Of a DNA stretch of 64,000 nucleotides, positions 1 to 12,185 are shown in pieces (position 1 is the first letter of the stretch; the number at the start of each line of letters is the position of its first letter). The stretch covers positions 13,702,001-13,766,000 of the forward strand of contig JBHGNT010000009.1 of the NCBI GenBank assembly GCA_043228905.1. Reading direction: 5' to 3'. The notes under the pieces are model-generated. The model was not told the origin of the DNA. It searched no databases and was given only the letters and a program-made list of their open reading frames with translations. The DNA is from Azolla caroliniana. Lineage: Eukaryota > Polypodiophyta. A program made the translations under genes and the position numbers.

Positions 1-207
1 CACTCCAGGACGAAGCACATCCAACGCATATACCATTGCCTTCAGGAGAGATTAGAATACCAAGACATCACTCTGGTGAAGATCCACACAAAGGAGAATG
101 GGTCAGATATGTTGACCAAGGTGTTGTCAACCGACAAGCTAGACTCATGCCGGAGACGGATCAGGTTAACGAAGAACCCATGCCGGAGTGAAGGGGGGGA
201 TTGTTGA
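1..207 (+). pseudogene. Ty1/copia polyprotein, C-terminal end (partial)
   Basis: The window opens inside a reading frame that ends with TGA at 205-207. The translation contains HSRTKHIQ, then LVKIHTKEN and DMLTKVL, which is the usual end of the copia RNase H domain. This enzyme removes the RNA strand during reverse transcription in the virus-like particle. The rest of the element lies left of the window, so its state cannot be judged. The stop is followed at once by a purine run and an LTR-like start, the normal order at a copia 3' end. Orientation is opposite to the copia fragment immediately to the right. Confidence 0.85.
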
Positions 208-656
208 GATTTCGGTACCTCCGGATGGGGACCGGTCGAGCCGGATTGGAGGATCCGGAGGAGGAAGCCAGATCGGATGGATCCGAAAGGAGTTTGGCCG
301 GATTCAGTATGAACCGTGAAGAGAGACAAATTTGTAAATATGTTTCTTATGGGCCATTGAGGCCATTTTTTGTAAATAGCCCGTACATAGTGAGCGAGAG
401 TGATACAAAAAGTCTTCTATTGTAACTGTCGGTTGGCAAAGCTAGAGCAAGAGACCGTTGCCTCCAAGTCTCACATTACAGTACCTCTTCTCTATAGTGA
501 TCTTGTTTGGAGTCAAAGAACTCCCTTGGTTTTTCCTCTTGAGGTTTTCCACATAAATATCCGGTGTCACCTCATTTGACTGTGTAAGTGCATTCATTCT
601 CTTGTTAATCTTCCATTTGTATTGTGAAATTTGGTTGTGAAATTTGGTTGTGGCCA
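202..656 (+). repeat. 3' LTR of the left-edge copia element
   Basis: A purine run (AAGGGGGGGAT) ends at a TGTTGAGATTTCGG start at 202, where a 3' LTR should begin. The right boundary is uncertain: I place it near 656 because from about 661 the minus strand already encodes another copia element. A short duplication of TGAAATTTGGTTG lies near the end. The 5' partner is outside the window. Confidence 0.5.
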
Positions 657-1942
657 AGCGCGATTATCTGCATGTTCGACAATCTGGCCGACCAAGACCA
701 AGTTTTCCGTGATGGTTGGAACAGGCAGGATGTTCTTTAGGTAGGTTTGTTTTCCGTCATTCCCGAATGGGACATTTTCAATATGCCAAATTGAGTTGTG
801 TCATCTCTGGTTTTGACATAGCCGGGTTGATCGGGCTTACTCAACTCTCGGAACCAATCTTCGTGAGACGTCATGTGATTGGACGATCTAGAGACTACAA
901 ACCATATATTGTCTGGGGAAGAGGTACTAGTCGAACCTTGTGCCGATGTCGAATGAGCTTTATGCCTCATTACGAACATCCTGCCATGATCGTCATAATC
1001 AAAATTCGTGGCATAGTTTGTGAGTTGTCGGCTAGTCGAAGCCGACTCTCGATTCTTCTTTCGGCACTCCTCTTGTAGTGGTCGAGTTTTCCACAATACC
1101 CGCATTCAATCGGGTTGTTTTGGTGGCTCGGTCTAGCAGGATGGCTCTCCCTTCTACTGAAGTCCCTAGGTGTGTTTCTGGCCTCTTGCCCAATGATGGG
1201 AATTGCACTCTCGGGTCCTTTGAGCCTATAGGCCTCTATTTACTCTGCCAAATCCTCTTCCATCATCCGATTGGGAGTAGAGCATCTGATCATCGGGTGG
1301 ATTGCTCCTTTGTCAAGCATGATTTTCTTCAACCAATAGTATTGATTAAAGGTCGAAAAAGGAGGGAGGATTCTCCCTTGCAAGAATGGCCGATCTGACC
1401 GTGTCGAATCGTGGTGCTAGACCGCTGAGGCATATTTGTACCATTTCATCATCATCGATGACGACGTTGATCGAGCCGAGGGCATCACATAGCTCCTTGA
1501 TCTTCAAGGTATAGTTGGTGATTAACATGTCCCTCTATTTCATAATGTTTAACTCCTGTTGGAGTTGGAGTTTTCGTGCAGTCGTGTTGGCTGCGAAAAT
1601 CTTCTTGAGATTGCCCCAAGCTTCTTTTGGCATTTTTGTCTCTTGAATATAGTCGAGCATGTGATCATGAAAGCATGATGCAAGGTAATACACCACACGA
1701 CTAGCCGCCTGCTCCCATTCTAGGTAGTTGGCATGTGTTGGGTTGGGTTGGTTTTCGTTAGCTCCTTCGATATAGCTCCAATAACCTTGTCTGACAAGGT
1801 ATTGATGCATCTTGTATTCCCAAGATGCAAAGTTTGTCCTGTCGAGCTTCTTTGTAGGAAGAGCGCTTCCCATTTGAATATTCATGGTGTTGATTTCTTC
1901 TCTGTTATTGAACCGGTTCTGTTGATTGTTGGTGTGTAGCAA
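657..1942 (-). pseudogene. Ty1/copia gag and protease remnant (minus strand)
   Basis: Reading leftward, 1942-1535 encodes a copia gag N-terminus (motifs NFASWEYKMHQYL and EAWGNLKKIFAANTTARKLQLQ). 1528-1346 continues gag (CLSGLAPRFDTVRSAI). 1105-737 holds a protease/pre-integrase segment with a degraded zinc knuckle and SNHMTSHEDWF, and near 661-736 there is VPTITENLVLVGQ. Frames change between pieces, so this is not functional. Integrase, reverse transcriptase and RNase H are missing, cut at about 657 where the opposite-strand copia LTR begins. The gag is clearly related to that of CopC (42502-43222). Confidence 0.85.
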
Positions 1943-1977
1943 GAAACAGTTGAATAAGCTCGATCAGAAAACTACAC

Positions 1978-1989
1978 GCTCTGATACCA
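1978..1989 (-). promoter_or_regulatory. Primer binding site (tRNA-iMet type)
   Basis: On the minus strand the sequence reads TGGTATCAGAGC, complementary to the 3' end of plant initiator tRNA-Met. It directly follows the LTR end, so it fixes the LTR/internal junction of the minus-strand copia. Confidence 0.85.
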
Positions 1990-2269
1990 TGTAAAGAACC
2001 GAGAGTGATTATGTGCAGCGGAAGTAAACTCTATGTGTGTGTGTGTGTGTACGTAAGACAAGCAGAGAGAGAGAGAGAGAGAGCTTTGAACAAGAAGCTA
2101 TATTAGTGAAAAGATAAATTACATCCAACAGTAACTAAGTTACAAAAAGTTGGTTTAAAAACCAACTAGTCTAGGGCAACTGCCCTTTCTACTATCTACA
2201 AAACTAGCCTAGTATGACCATTGTCTAGTTTGAAAGCTATTTTGAGGAAGTTGAGTTCGATTCTCAACA
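1990..2269 (-). repeat. 5' LTR of the minus-strand copia fragment
   Basis: On the minus strand it runs from TGTTGAGAATCGAACTC to TCTTTACA, next to the primer site; length about 280 bp. It contains (TG)n at 2034-2050 and (AG)n at 2063-2083. The outer end is inferred from the TG..CA rule only, because the partner LTR is not in the window. Confidence 0.65.
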
Positions 2270-4190
2270 AAAATCATATGGTAGATTTGAGCATCGTAGT
2301 ATTCCTTATCAAACCACATTTTCCTTGAGCTACATTTAGTGTCGCACCATGTAAGTTAAATTGTAATCGAAAAGAATATTTTTACTCTTGAGAAAAAGCA
2401 TCTTGAACGGTTTCCATTTTCATTCTAGTGCTATAACATTTTCAAATTTGATCTTTTCTAACATATCTCAACCATCTTGACATATGAATGTGATTGTTTA
2501 CTGTCTATGCACAAATATAGTCTACTTGCATTATCATTTAACATCATATACTCAAACCCTTCCATACATTTTCGATCAATACATAATGTTTTATGTTCCA
2601 ATCAAAACTTATGCGTGCAAACTTAAGATATCCTCTAAGAATAAAATATAGTCAAACATAGTCTCCATCATGTTTTCTATGAGTAAAATCACCAATATAA
2701 TTCCATAAAGAAACATCATTTTTTATGAGCATTTGAATATTGTTACATATGTGGAGAAGTAATTTTCCATTATGATCCTAATCATTTTCATCCATAAAAT
2801 AGTGAACATACATGTGTATATCCTCTTGCATTGTTAGGATACATGGCATTAAAGATCGTTGTACACCATGTTGCAAAATGTTTATCTGTTCATTCATGGC
2901 ACCAAATAAAATAACCTCCATTGGATCGACAAACAGTTGGCCTCTATCTAAACAAGCATAACAATTAGAATCATAATGAGGAATATAGCATCTAGTTACA
3001 AAAGTGGGAATTCCATTTAGTGTTATTATTTTAAACGACGTGTAGTATTTATGCTCATTATCTTTAACATGGAGATGCAATCTTTCAATCCCGTCTTAAT
3101 CAAACATGTAATCCCTCCCTTTCCTCTTCATTGTCTTGGTTTTTTCACCCATATTATTGTCATCTTGATTGTCTGGGAGTGTATGTTGTATTTGTCCAAA
3201 CCTTGAATACTTCAGATATCATGCTCTTAAGTTTCAACAAGAAGTATACTGCTTATTTATTTGATTAACTCAACTATACATGTGCCTACATTCTATGAGT
3301 GTCCATTTCCAATTCCAAAAGCATTTTCAAAGAATATTAAGAGTCCCTATTGATTCAAGAGCCTTCCCTATTTATGTATCTTCTTGGCTTGCCATGCATC
3401 CTTAAGCTTACGTTTCCTTTTCTCCTCATATGCTTTAGGACAAGCATTTTATTGTGAGAAGGCATCATCTCAAACACAAAGCCTTCACGTGTACCTCATA
3501 GATAGATCCAACTAGTTTTATGTATGATCCTTCTTGTTGTTTCTTTAACCATTGTCATATTGTAGGGCTTTCTCAATAGGAATATACATCTTTGTTTTCT
3601 AACTCTAAAGGTGCCATAAGTGTCACTCTTGACATCCCATAGTTTGTATTTATGAACTCCCCAAATGACACACCCAAGTGATATAAGTGATTTCGTATTA
3701 TCCTCCAAGATCCTACAAATGACATTGCTCTTGGATTGTCATTCTCATTCTTTCAATTCCTGTGCGTTTCATATTTCTCATATTCTTTGTTTATGCTGGA
3801 TAACTTGCATGATAAGGGAATGAGAAACGACATTATTATTGTTGCAGACGTTAGGCCATGACTTTATTGTTGCATACTTTGTTCATTTCTCTTATATCAC
3901 ACCGCATGGTATCCATTTCCCTTTTCTTTCAATGCCTACTAGTTCATTTACTTCCACACGAGATTGCTTATAGTGTTTGATGTTCTTGTGTGAGCTGTAT
4001 ACCCCAAACTATTTTTTGAGATTCTCATTCTCAACGACAAGAACCTTTTATTTTCCATCTTCTATGTTGTGAGGTCCAATGAATCTTGCTCACCTTGAAT
4101 GCATATATGAGGATATCTTCTGTAAAGAAAACAAAGTGACATATATGCAACAATTGTATTGTCAACTACTATTGTGAGCCAACGCATTGT
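2270..4190. other. Intergenic, no supported gene
   Basis: Small minus-strand open frames exist (for example 2778-3080 and 3496-3708), but they are isolated, have no start context or family motif I recognise, and are broken on both sides. They could be remnants of an old protein gene. I see no RNA gene or terminal repeats. Confidence 0.5.
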
Positions 4191-4661
4191 CATGGGTGGG
4201 CATGGAGATGGAGAACCTTTGGTGATTTAGTCTCATTTCTAAATTGTGGTGGCCTTGAATAGATAGGTGAGAGAAACTAGGTTTCATGGGTGGGCATGGA
4301 GATGGAGAACCTTTGGTGATTTAGTCTCATTTCTCAATTGTGGTGGCCTTGAATAGATAGGTGAGAGAAACTAGGTTTCATGGGTGGGCATGGAGATGGA
4401 GAACCTTTGGTGATTTAGTCTCATTTCTCAATTGTGGTGGCCTTGAATAGATAGGTGAGAGAAACTAGGTTTCATGGGTGGGCATGGAGATCGAGAACCT
4501 TTGGTGATTTAGGCTCATTTCTCAATTGTGGTGGCCTTGAATAGATAGGTGAGAGAAACTAGGTTTCATGGGTGGGCATGGAGATCGAGAACCTTTGGTG
4601 ATTTAGGCTCATTTCTCAATTGTGGTGGCCTTGAATAGATAGGTGAGAGAAACTAGGTTTC
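4191..4661. repeat. Five-copy 94-bp tandem repeat
   Basis: Units start at 4191, 4285, 4379, 4473 and 4567, each beginning CATGGGTGGGCATGGAGAT. The copies differ at only a few positions (for example the last two read GATCGAGAA instead of GATGGAGAA and GGCTC instead of GTCTC). The unit has no long open frame through the array. This is a minisatellite. Confidence 0.95.
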
Positions 4662-4726
4662 AAACGGAAGACGTCGTGGTGTGGTGCTAATATGTAGTCT
4701 AACAACTTACTTACCATTACCACTAG

Positions 4727-4990
4727 GATAAGCTAATTACGATAATATACATATATACATATATATATGTACACACACACATACTAGGATAAGCTAATTA
4801 CGATAATATACATATATACATATACACACACACACACATATATATCTATGTATATAAAGGGACCACATGAAATAGATATAAAAAGGAGAGCACATTTGGT
4901 TTTGTTTGCTGCTGGTTTGGACTTTGAACGATCGATCGATTATTGAATTGAATTGAATGGAATTGAATGGAATGGAATGGAATAAGCTCT
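4727..4990. repeat. Short duplication and simple repeats upstream of the PPR gene
   Basis: A segment starting ACTAGGATAAGCTAATTACG occurs twice (near 4732 and 4784), each followed by (AT/AC) runs. 4945-4982 is a GAATTGAATGGAAT-type run. This lies directly upstream of the PPR coding region, so it may include its promoter, but no clear core element can be picked out. Confidence 0.6.
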
Positions 4991-5075
4991 GATGCAGAAG
5001 GGAGTTCGTTAGCAAAATTCTCCCGCTGCTCTGCTTCCTGCTTCCTGTCCATGAGAACCAAGTGGTGTTCATGGG

Positions 5076-7835
5076 ATGGGATGGGAAGGGATGGGCGGCA
5101 TCATGGGAGACACAGAGATGGGCTTCCATAGGCTTCTCCTCTCTCACAGAGGCCAGCATCATCTGGAATGCCATGTCTATCTCTCTCTGTTCAAAGCATT
5201 GCACAGAGCTAAATCTCTCACTGACATACGGCTTCTTCATGGCCATCTCGTTATGGATGGCCATCCCAGCCTCAATGGACGTCTTGGTAACCACCTGGTC
5301 ATCACCCTGGCCAAATGTGGTGCCCTCCATGACGCCCATACGCTGCTGCACACATTGGACCACAGAAGCATCAATGCTTGGACATCTTTAATATCGGGTT
5401 ATGCGAACATACATAGAGGTGAGGATGCCCTTGAAGCTTACCAGGAAATGCTCAGTGATGGTCTACAACCAGACCATTATACTTATGTTGCCCTTTTTAA
5501 GACATGTGGGAGTTTGTCCAACTTGGTCATGGGTGTACATTTTCATGACGTTGCAAGGAGGAATGGCTTTGTGTCAATAGGGTTTGTCAGGAATACTCTT
5601 GTTCGCATGTACGGGAAGTGCGGTAGCACCCTAGATGCCGAGAAAGTGTTTCATGAGCTTGGGTCCGCCCACCTCGATGTTGTCTCATGGAATGCGATGC
5701 TATCGGTCTATGTGGAGCACGGACACAATGAAAAAGCAATGCGTCTTTTTCGACAATTGGTAGAGGAAAATGTTACCCCTGATCATATCTCATTTGTGAA
5801 TGCACTTCAAGCTTGTGGTGGTCTTGCAAAGAAGTATGATACATCTCGAACATTGTATCTAGAGATCGGTCGAGCATTACATGCCGATGCACGAAGGAAA
5901 GGATTAAGTTCTGACGTTTACGTGAGAAGCACATTTCTTAGTATGTATGGGAAGTGTGGGGGGCTCATTGAAGCTGAGAATGTTTTCAAGTCCTTGTGCT
6001 TACTTGATGTCGTGACATGGAATGCCATGTTTTCCTCTTATGTGGAATTAAATGAGGGTAAGAAGGTCTTGCAACTTTACAGCCAAATGCAAAGGGAAGG
6101 AGCAAAACCGAACCAACAAACTCTTGTGATTGCTCTTCAAGCATGTGGTATTCTGGCTGAGAAAGAAGAAGAGTTGGTTACTGAATTGGGATTGAAGAAA
6201 AGGATATCGCTCCAGATCGGTGAGGCATTGTATGTGGATGCTGCTCAGTGGAAGGATTTTATGTCAAACCCTTTCGTTTCAAACAGCCTCTTAACTATGT
6301 TTGGTAGGTGTGGAGATCTCCCTCAAGCAGAGGCTATATTTCAAGGGTCGTCAAAAGTTGAAATTATATCATGGAACGCCATGCTCTCGGCTTATATCGA
6401 CCAACATGAAGCTATCAAGGCCATAACATTGTATCGACAATTGTGTGAAGAAAAAGAGCCTCCGAACCACTTAACTTTTGTGATTATTTTTCAAGCATGT
6501 GGCATCCTTGCAGATAAAGAAGAAACTGTTTTTGCTCACTGTGGAGAAATATCAAATAAACAGGTGGCTTTGCGGATTGGGCAAGCATTGCATGCTGATG
6601 CAAGGAGGAAAAGCTATAGTTCTGATATGTTTGTCAACAATACCCTTGTTAGTATGTATGGAAAATGTGGAAGCATCAAAGAAGCCGAGTGTGTTTTTGT
6701 AGGGTTGCCAGAGTATAATATCGTGGCATGCAATGCAATGATATCCGCTTATGTTGATAACAATGAGAATAATAAGGCCTTGCAATTGTATAGTAAGATG
6801 TTTGAAGAAGATATGAATCCGAATGAGTTGACATTTGTGCTTTTGCTTCAAGCATGCATAGGGATTGTGGAAATGGCTGGTGATATTCTTGTTTATTCGA
6901 AGGAGTTGTTACCGGAGCTTTGTCATGCGTTGGATGCTATCATCATTGAGAAAGGGTTCAACACAGACGTATGGGTCAGAAGCACACTCATAAGTATGTA
7001 TGGGAAATGCGGAGTAATCAATAAAGCAAAAAACATGCTTGATGAAATGCCAATGAGCAATGTTGTCCCTTGGAATGCAATGCTTTCCTCGTTTGTAGAG
7101 CGAGCCCAAGGAGACAAAGCCTTAGAGTTGTACAATAGAATGCAAGAGAGAAACATAACTATCACTGATATCACATTTCTATGTGTATTGCAAGCATGTG
7201 GCGGTGTGGGTTGCTTGGAGTTTTGCAAAGAAATTCATTTTGGTATTGCTTGTGTCGGGTATGATGGTAACCCTGCCATAGCGAACACTCTTATATTCGC
7301 ATATGGGAATTGTGGAAATGTCGTGGATGCCACAATGGTGTTTGATGGTTTCCATCATCATCCAGTAGTGACATGGAATTCATGCATTGCAGGCCATGCA
7401 CATGAAGGTAACTGTCTGGAGGGCATATATCTCTTTGAAGAGATGCATTTGGAAGGGAAGGAACCTGATGACATAACGTATCTTTCGCTTCTCACTATGT
7501 ATAGTCATAGTGGTCTCGTTGATGATGGTGTATGCTTCTTCAAATATGTAAGTAAGGGGTGCCAAGGGGGTATTCCCGACATGAAACACTATGCCGTTTT
7601 AATTGATATGCTTGGGCGGGCAGGTGCGCTGAAGGGTGTCCAAAGCATTGTTATGGAGATGCCGATGCCACCTAGCCTGCCCATCTGGCTATGTGTAATG
7701 AGCTCTTGTAGGACTCATGGAGATGTGGTGTTGGGTGAACTCATGTTTGATTGTGCAGCACGCCTTTACCCTACAGACGCTGCATTGTATGTCTTGATGG
7801 CCAACTTGTACTCTGATATTGGTTGTACAAAGTAA
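5076..7835 (+). CDS. Pentatricopeptide-repeat protein, PLS class with partial E domain
   Basis: A single 919-residue exon. PLS-class PPR proteins usually act in mitochondria or plastids, binding organelle RNA base by base for editing, splicing or stabilisation. About seven PLS modules of roughly 100 residues are visible from residue 75 to 750, each with a MYGKCG-like turn, a WNAM or WTSL segment and an ending like LQACG. Several modules carry 10-30 residue insertions before LHADARRKG-type segments. Residues about 800-919 match an E domain (LIDMLGRAG, SSCRTHGD, YVLMANLYSD) but stop at GCTK. No E+ or DYW deaminase domain follows in any frame I checked. The first ATG of the frame is at 5076; the N-terminus is Gly/Met-rich with no obvious targeting peptide, so a later Met is possible. 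Confidence 0.88.
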   Translation: MGWEGMGGIMGDTEMGFHRLLLSHRGQHHLECHVYLSLFKALHRAKSLTDIRLLHGHLVMDGHPSLNGRLGNHLVITLAKCGALHDAHTLLHTLDHRSINAWTSLISGYANIHRGEDALEAYQEMLSDGLQPDHYTYVALFKTCGSLSNLVMGVHFHDVARRNGFVSIGFVRNTLVRMYGKCGSTLDAEKVFHELGSAHLDVVSWNAMLSVYVEHGHNEKAMRLFRQLVEENVTPDHISFVNALQACGGLAKKYDTSRTLYLEIGRALHADARRKGLSSDVYVRSTFLSMYGKCGGLIEAENVFKSLCLLDVVTWNAMFSSYVELNEGKKVLQLYSQMQREGAKPNQQTLVIALQACGILAEKEEELVTELGLKKRISLQIGEALYVDAAQWKDFMSNPFVSNSLLTMFGRCGDLPQAEAIFQGSSKVEIISWNAMLSAYIDQHEAIKAITLYRQLCEEKEPPNHLTFVIIFQACGILADKEETVFAHCGEISNKQVALRIGQALHADARRKSYSSDMFVNNTLVSMYGKCGSIKEAECVFVGLPEYNIVACNAMISAYVDNNENNKALQLYSKMFEEDMNPNELTFVLLLQACIGIVEMAGDILVYSKELLPELCHALDAIIIEKGFNTDVWVRSTLISMYGKCGVINKAKNMLDEMPMSNVVPWNAMLSSFVERAQGDKALELYNRMQERNITITDITFLCVLQACGGVGCLEFCKEIHFGIACVGYDGNPAIANTLIFAYGNCGNVVDATMVFDGFHHHPVVTWNSCIAGHAHEGNCLEGIYLFEEMHLEGKEPDDITYLSLLTMYSHSGLVDDGVCFFKYVSKGCQGGIPDMKHYAVLIDMLGRAGALKGVQSIVMEMPMPPSLPIWLCVMSSCRTHGDVVLGELMFDCAARLYPTDAALYVLMANLYSDIGCTK

Positions 7836-10041
7836 TGAAATAGTTAATAATAAATAGGGTGCCAGAATCATTGAAACCTGAAGCAGACAAAGCCACTATT
7901 TTTCAAAGTTGTTGAATATTTATGCCTTTTGATGAAAACCTTTGGACACACATCAACTGTTGTAAAGGAAATTCAAGTGAATCCAAAACTAATTTTATCC
8001 ACGTCGATGTTAGAAAAAGATACAACAAAGAAAGAGCATGGCAAATTTACCAAATTCCCTTGATTGTTTAAGAATGCCTAGGGTACCCATCTCTCTCTCT
8101 TTCTTCTTGTATGCCTTTAAACTTTTTATGTTTGGGCTTTGCCCTAGAGATATAACCAAAGTCTTTGAAAACTCATGTACCTTGTTCAAAATTCACTATA
8201 TGTACCATATAGATATCGAGTTCGAGATAGATGCAAAATATAAAGAAATTGTTTGAAAGATGGGAAGCATTACAATTAATGATGCGTCAGCTGATTTGTG
8301 TGTGAATGAGGCTTTTATGCAATACCGGTGTACCATGGTTTGGGAGATATGCGGAGATTCGTGTTCCACGCATTATATTATGTATGTTCCACCAATATAC
8401 AAAATTCTTTTTTTCCAAATTGGAAAAACTGCAATCACCAATACTTTCATGCTAGAGTCCATCCTTTGTTTGCCTTCTCCATGATTAACTATAAAACTTA
8501 GCTCACATTTTGTTTGATGTGAGGCTACAAAGGAAATGTATGGAATATGCTTGGTTGATCTTTATTTGAACGTGTTTGTGAGTCTATGATATTGTTACGA
8601 TGCTCCAAACTTAGACCAATCTGAGTTTGCTTTCCATAGCATTCAATCTGATCCAATCCTTTGTACACATTTCTCTTAGAATCACAATGTTGTTACTCGC
8701 AGTTATGATGGTTATAAATAAAATTCTTGAACACATGCACCAAGTGAAAATGTTTCACTTTTGGTTCCATTGGTCAAATTTGACTTTTGTGGGCAATGAT
8801 AAATCTCTCATACATTCCCGATGAGATTACCCTCTTGATAAGCTATTTGCCTTTGACACCTTTGTTAAAAGATATCTCACTTCTCCAAAGGTGCATTCTA
8901 CATCAATGTATCAAATTAACGACCTCATGGTCTCCAAATAGTTGGCGTTACCAAACTATGGGATATATTAGGAAAAGGGATTAGTGAGTGTGTAGCAATC
9001 ACAATGGCTTGGTTTGATTTAGGAGTCTCAAAGTCAAAACTATTAAAAAAATTGAAACTTAAATCGAACCAAACTACAAAACCATTTAAGTTGAAACAAG
9101 TTAAACCAAAATCATTGTAAAATGATGTTAAGCGCATGTGTGTGACAAGTGAGCGAGAGCACTAGGATTTCAATGAGGGAAGATGGTTCTGGTTCAAGTA
9201 GATAACTTGGGAGTCTCATCATTGTTGGTTGTTGTTAGTCCCACCTTCCTTTTGATGATTTGATAACGTTGACAATGTGACTGTGTGTGCGTGTGTGTTG
9301 GGAATTCATGTTTGTTGGTTTAAGTTTGAGTATGTGCACATATGTGTAGGTTTCAATATCTCTTAGCATATAAATGTATGTATTCATGTATTTGTCTTAT
9401 TTGTGTGTGTACATGCTTGTGCGTAAGTTGGAGTGTATGTTAATGTGTAAGAGGAATGTATATGCAAATGTAGACTATGTATATCTATGAATATGTGTGG
9501 ATATAAAAGTGTATATGTATTCTTATATATATAAAAGCATAGATTGACATATTCTCATTCGTCGGGTTTCCCATTCGAATGCAAACGAATACGAATACAA
9601 ATGTATGGTCAAGTATTCATTTAACTCAAAAAAAAAAAAACTCTGTCTTTTTTAATTTCACAAGACAAAAAGAAAAGGAACTTAACAATAAATAGGGATA
9701 ATAAAAGCGGGACTTGGGGATTTGACACTACTAAATTTTTATAATAAATGTATAACTTATAACTTATAAGTATTCGTTTTATTTTTAATAAATAAAAAAA
9801 TAAAATAAAGGCTCGTTAATTTCTCACTTTTTATTCCCTCAAAATTTATGAATATTTTTATTTTGACATTAAAAATAGTACTTCAAACTACTCATATCTT
9901 TAAAGTTTATACTAATCATATTTGTATAATAAATATAAAAATATTCGTTTTTAAAAAATTAATTAATTGATTGATTAATTAAAATAAGTTTCATAAACTC
10001 TCTTGACACTATAATCTATTAATGAATCATTATGTTTTTTT
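7836..10041. other. Intergenic, AT-rich, no supported gene
   Basis: The start is probably the 3' untranslated part and decayed flank of the PPR gene. Beyond that there are only short random frames, an AT-rich stretch at 9500-10030 with near-palindromic TTAATTAATTGATTGATTAATTAA-like runs, and no terminal repeats, RNA gene or transposon protein that I can recognise. Confidence 0.55.
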
Positions 10042-10749
10042 GGAATGCGTTATTTGCCCCCTCACTTTTGCTATTTGCCCTCCCCCTCGTTTTGGCTAAA
10101 CCACTACATCCCCCCCCCCCCCCCCAAAAAAAAAATCCTTGATAGTTCTCACCTCAACATAGGTATCTCGCCATTTTGGCCCCCCAAACCCATTCTGGTC
10201 CCCCCCTAAATCGAACTGGAACTGGAAATCGGCTGCAGAAGATTCCGTCCACTCTAATTCACCCGAATAACCAACAGAATCATCAGAGCCGGTAGAAAAT
10301 TCTAGGGGATGGTCGTTCGTGGTCAAATCATAAAACTCTTGGATCAATTGGTCACCCATCGCCCATTGATTACAGTCCATGATTAATTGAAGATCATTAC
10401 CGTAAGCCATTGATCCTTGCCATTTGATCAGTGGATTCTGATCAGGGGCAATTTGGCGATAATTTGGGGTGATAAATCCTAGATCAAGGAGTAGATTGTG
10501 ATGCTCGGTCTGTTTAGGATCCAGATTCTGGGAATCGATCTGAAAGAGGGTAGATTCGGATTCAAAATGATTGGGGTTCTGAGTAAGATTGGTGGGTGGG
10601 TTGATCTGACGGTGGGGAGGAAGAGGAACGACGAATCCTAAATCATTCACAGAGGGGCCATGGATTGGGCGATTCTGGTCAGCACGACGAGGGGTACGAT
10701 CAACGGGGGTCGTGATGAGCCGCCCATGCTCTTTCTCCTCCACCACCAC

Positions 10750-11143
10750 TGTAATGTTCATTGGTTTAGACGTGCTTATTAGGGGGCTGTCATATTGTAA
10801 TATCTGAGTCGTCGGCTTTATTGGACTGACTTGATGTGTGTCATAGGGTACCCCGCACATGATTGGTCAGGTAGATGTCATTACATGGCCTAGGTCCTAT
10901 AAATAGGGAGACTCTCCTTGGTTAAGGGAGACCCCATGAGTGGTTCAGACGTAGCTCTCTTTTATGTGGACTAGTCATCTACCAAGGTCCTAACGTGGAG
11001 ATCCTGGCTGGTATGGGACAGATCAAGATTCCTCGTCTGCGCTGTCGACTCTGGCGCGGGGGCGGATGGGTGGTAACGCGTATTTTCAGTATGATTGTGT
11101 CATTTATATCTTTATTTTAGGATTAATGATCTTGGTTATTACA
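10750..11143 (+). repeat. GypE 5' LTR
   Basis: 394 bp, from TGTAATGTTCATTGG to GGTTATTACA. A TATA-like CCTATAAATAGG lies near 10897-10908, a plausible core promoter. The primer site follows two bases after the end. Confidence 0.93.
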
Positions 11144-11145
11144 TA

Positions 11146-11156
11146 TGGTATTAGAG
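11146..11156 (+). promoter_or_regulatory. GypE primer binding site
   Basis: TGGTATTAGAG, one base different from the tRNA-iMet-complementary TGGTATCAGAG, two bases after the 5' LTR. Confidence 0.8.
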
Positions 11157-12185
11157 TGGTTTTAATCCTAAAAAAATAATGTTTGATTGGATTCGCATTA
11201 TGTGCTTTAGGACGGGAAAATATGTAATATTTTTTTTTACGTACTAATGTATGTTAAATGATGGATTGGGGAAGTGTTGGCCACCTAATATACCATAGGT
11301 GATGCTTGATCGTCAAATTTTTGAGGAAATAATTGATGATCATCATATATATGGAGTGATCATTCATAATCATTTTAATTAAAATTGGCCGATAGAACTA
11401 GGGTGATGATCGTTGATTGGCGATAATCAATTGATCATCGACCTTGAGGTTTATTCGAATGGCCATAATCATCCATTACCATGGGTGCATTTTGATACGC
11501 AATGATGGATGGATAAACAACAAATCATTAGCGTTTATGGATGGATTATATGGGTGATATATGGTTGATTATGAGGATGATTATAGGATTATAGGAATAA
11601 GATCATCATCAATTATTAATCGATGTAAAGGAGAGAGATAAAGGGAAAAAATTAGTTCTCTGAGAGGGAAGCATGACTATGAGATGGATGGGAAGAATAG
11701 GGGGATGATGATTGAAGGGATGTTTTGATCATCACTCCTGTTTGTTAGCAGTGATTCTCGTGGAAATCACAAGCTATTCCCACCGACTTCCAAAAAGGGG
11801 GGATGTTTATTCCTAAAACCTAAACTAGGAATTTTCTTTAACTAAAAAAGGAGAATTTCCTAGTTTGGAAGAATTTGAGGGATTACCTTAAGAAAGGTGG
11901 TGACCAACTACACATCACCGACTTCCTAAAAAGGGGGGGTCTTATTTCCTAATGTCTAATCTAGGAATTAAAATAGATAAAAAGGGGATAATTTCCTAAA
12001 TGTGATATATCATAGGGGGGTCTTTTATCCTCACCGACTTGAATGTAAAAAGGTATATAGTATTATATCTCATGATAATATATCATATTTCACTCCCTCA
12101 TCCAAATTCTAAAGTCTTATAATACTTTAGTACTTTAGACTTTACTATACTTATTTCCTTCCTCTCTCAACTCTCCTTATTTTTC

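Noticed and set aside
2778-3708. Minus-strand frames as a host gene
   Set aside because: Short, isolated, without splice signals or recognisable motifs; listed only as unexplained spacer.
4191-4661. Regular direct repeats as a CRISPR array
   Set aside because: The repeats are contiguous 94-bp units without distinct spacers, in a plant nuclear context.
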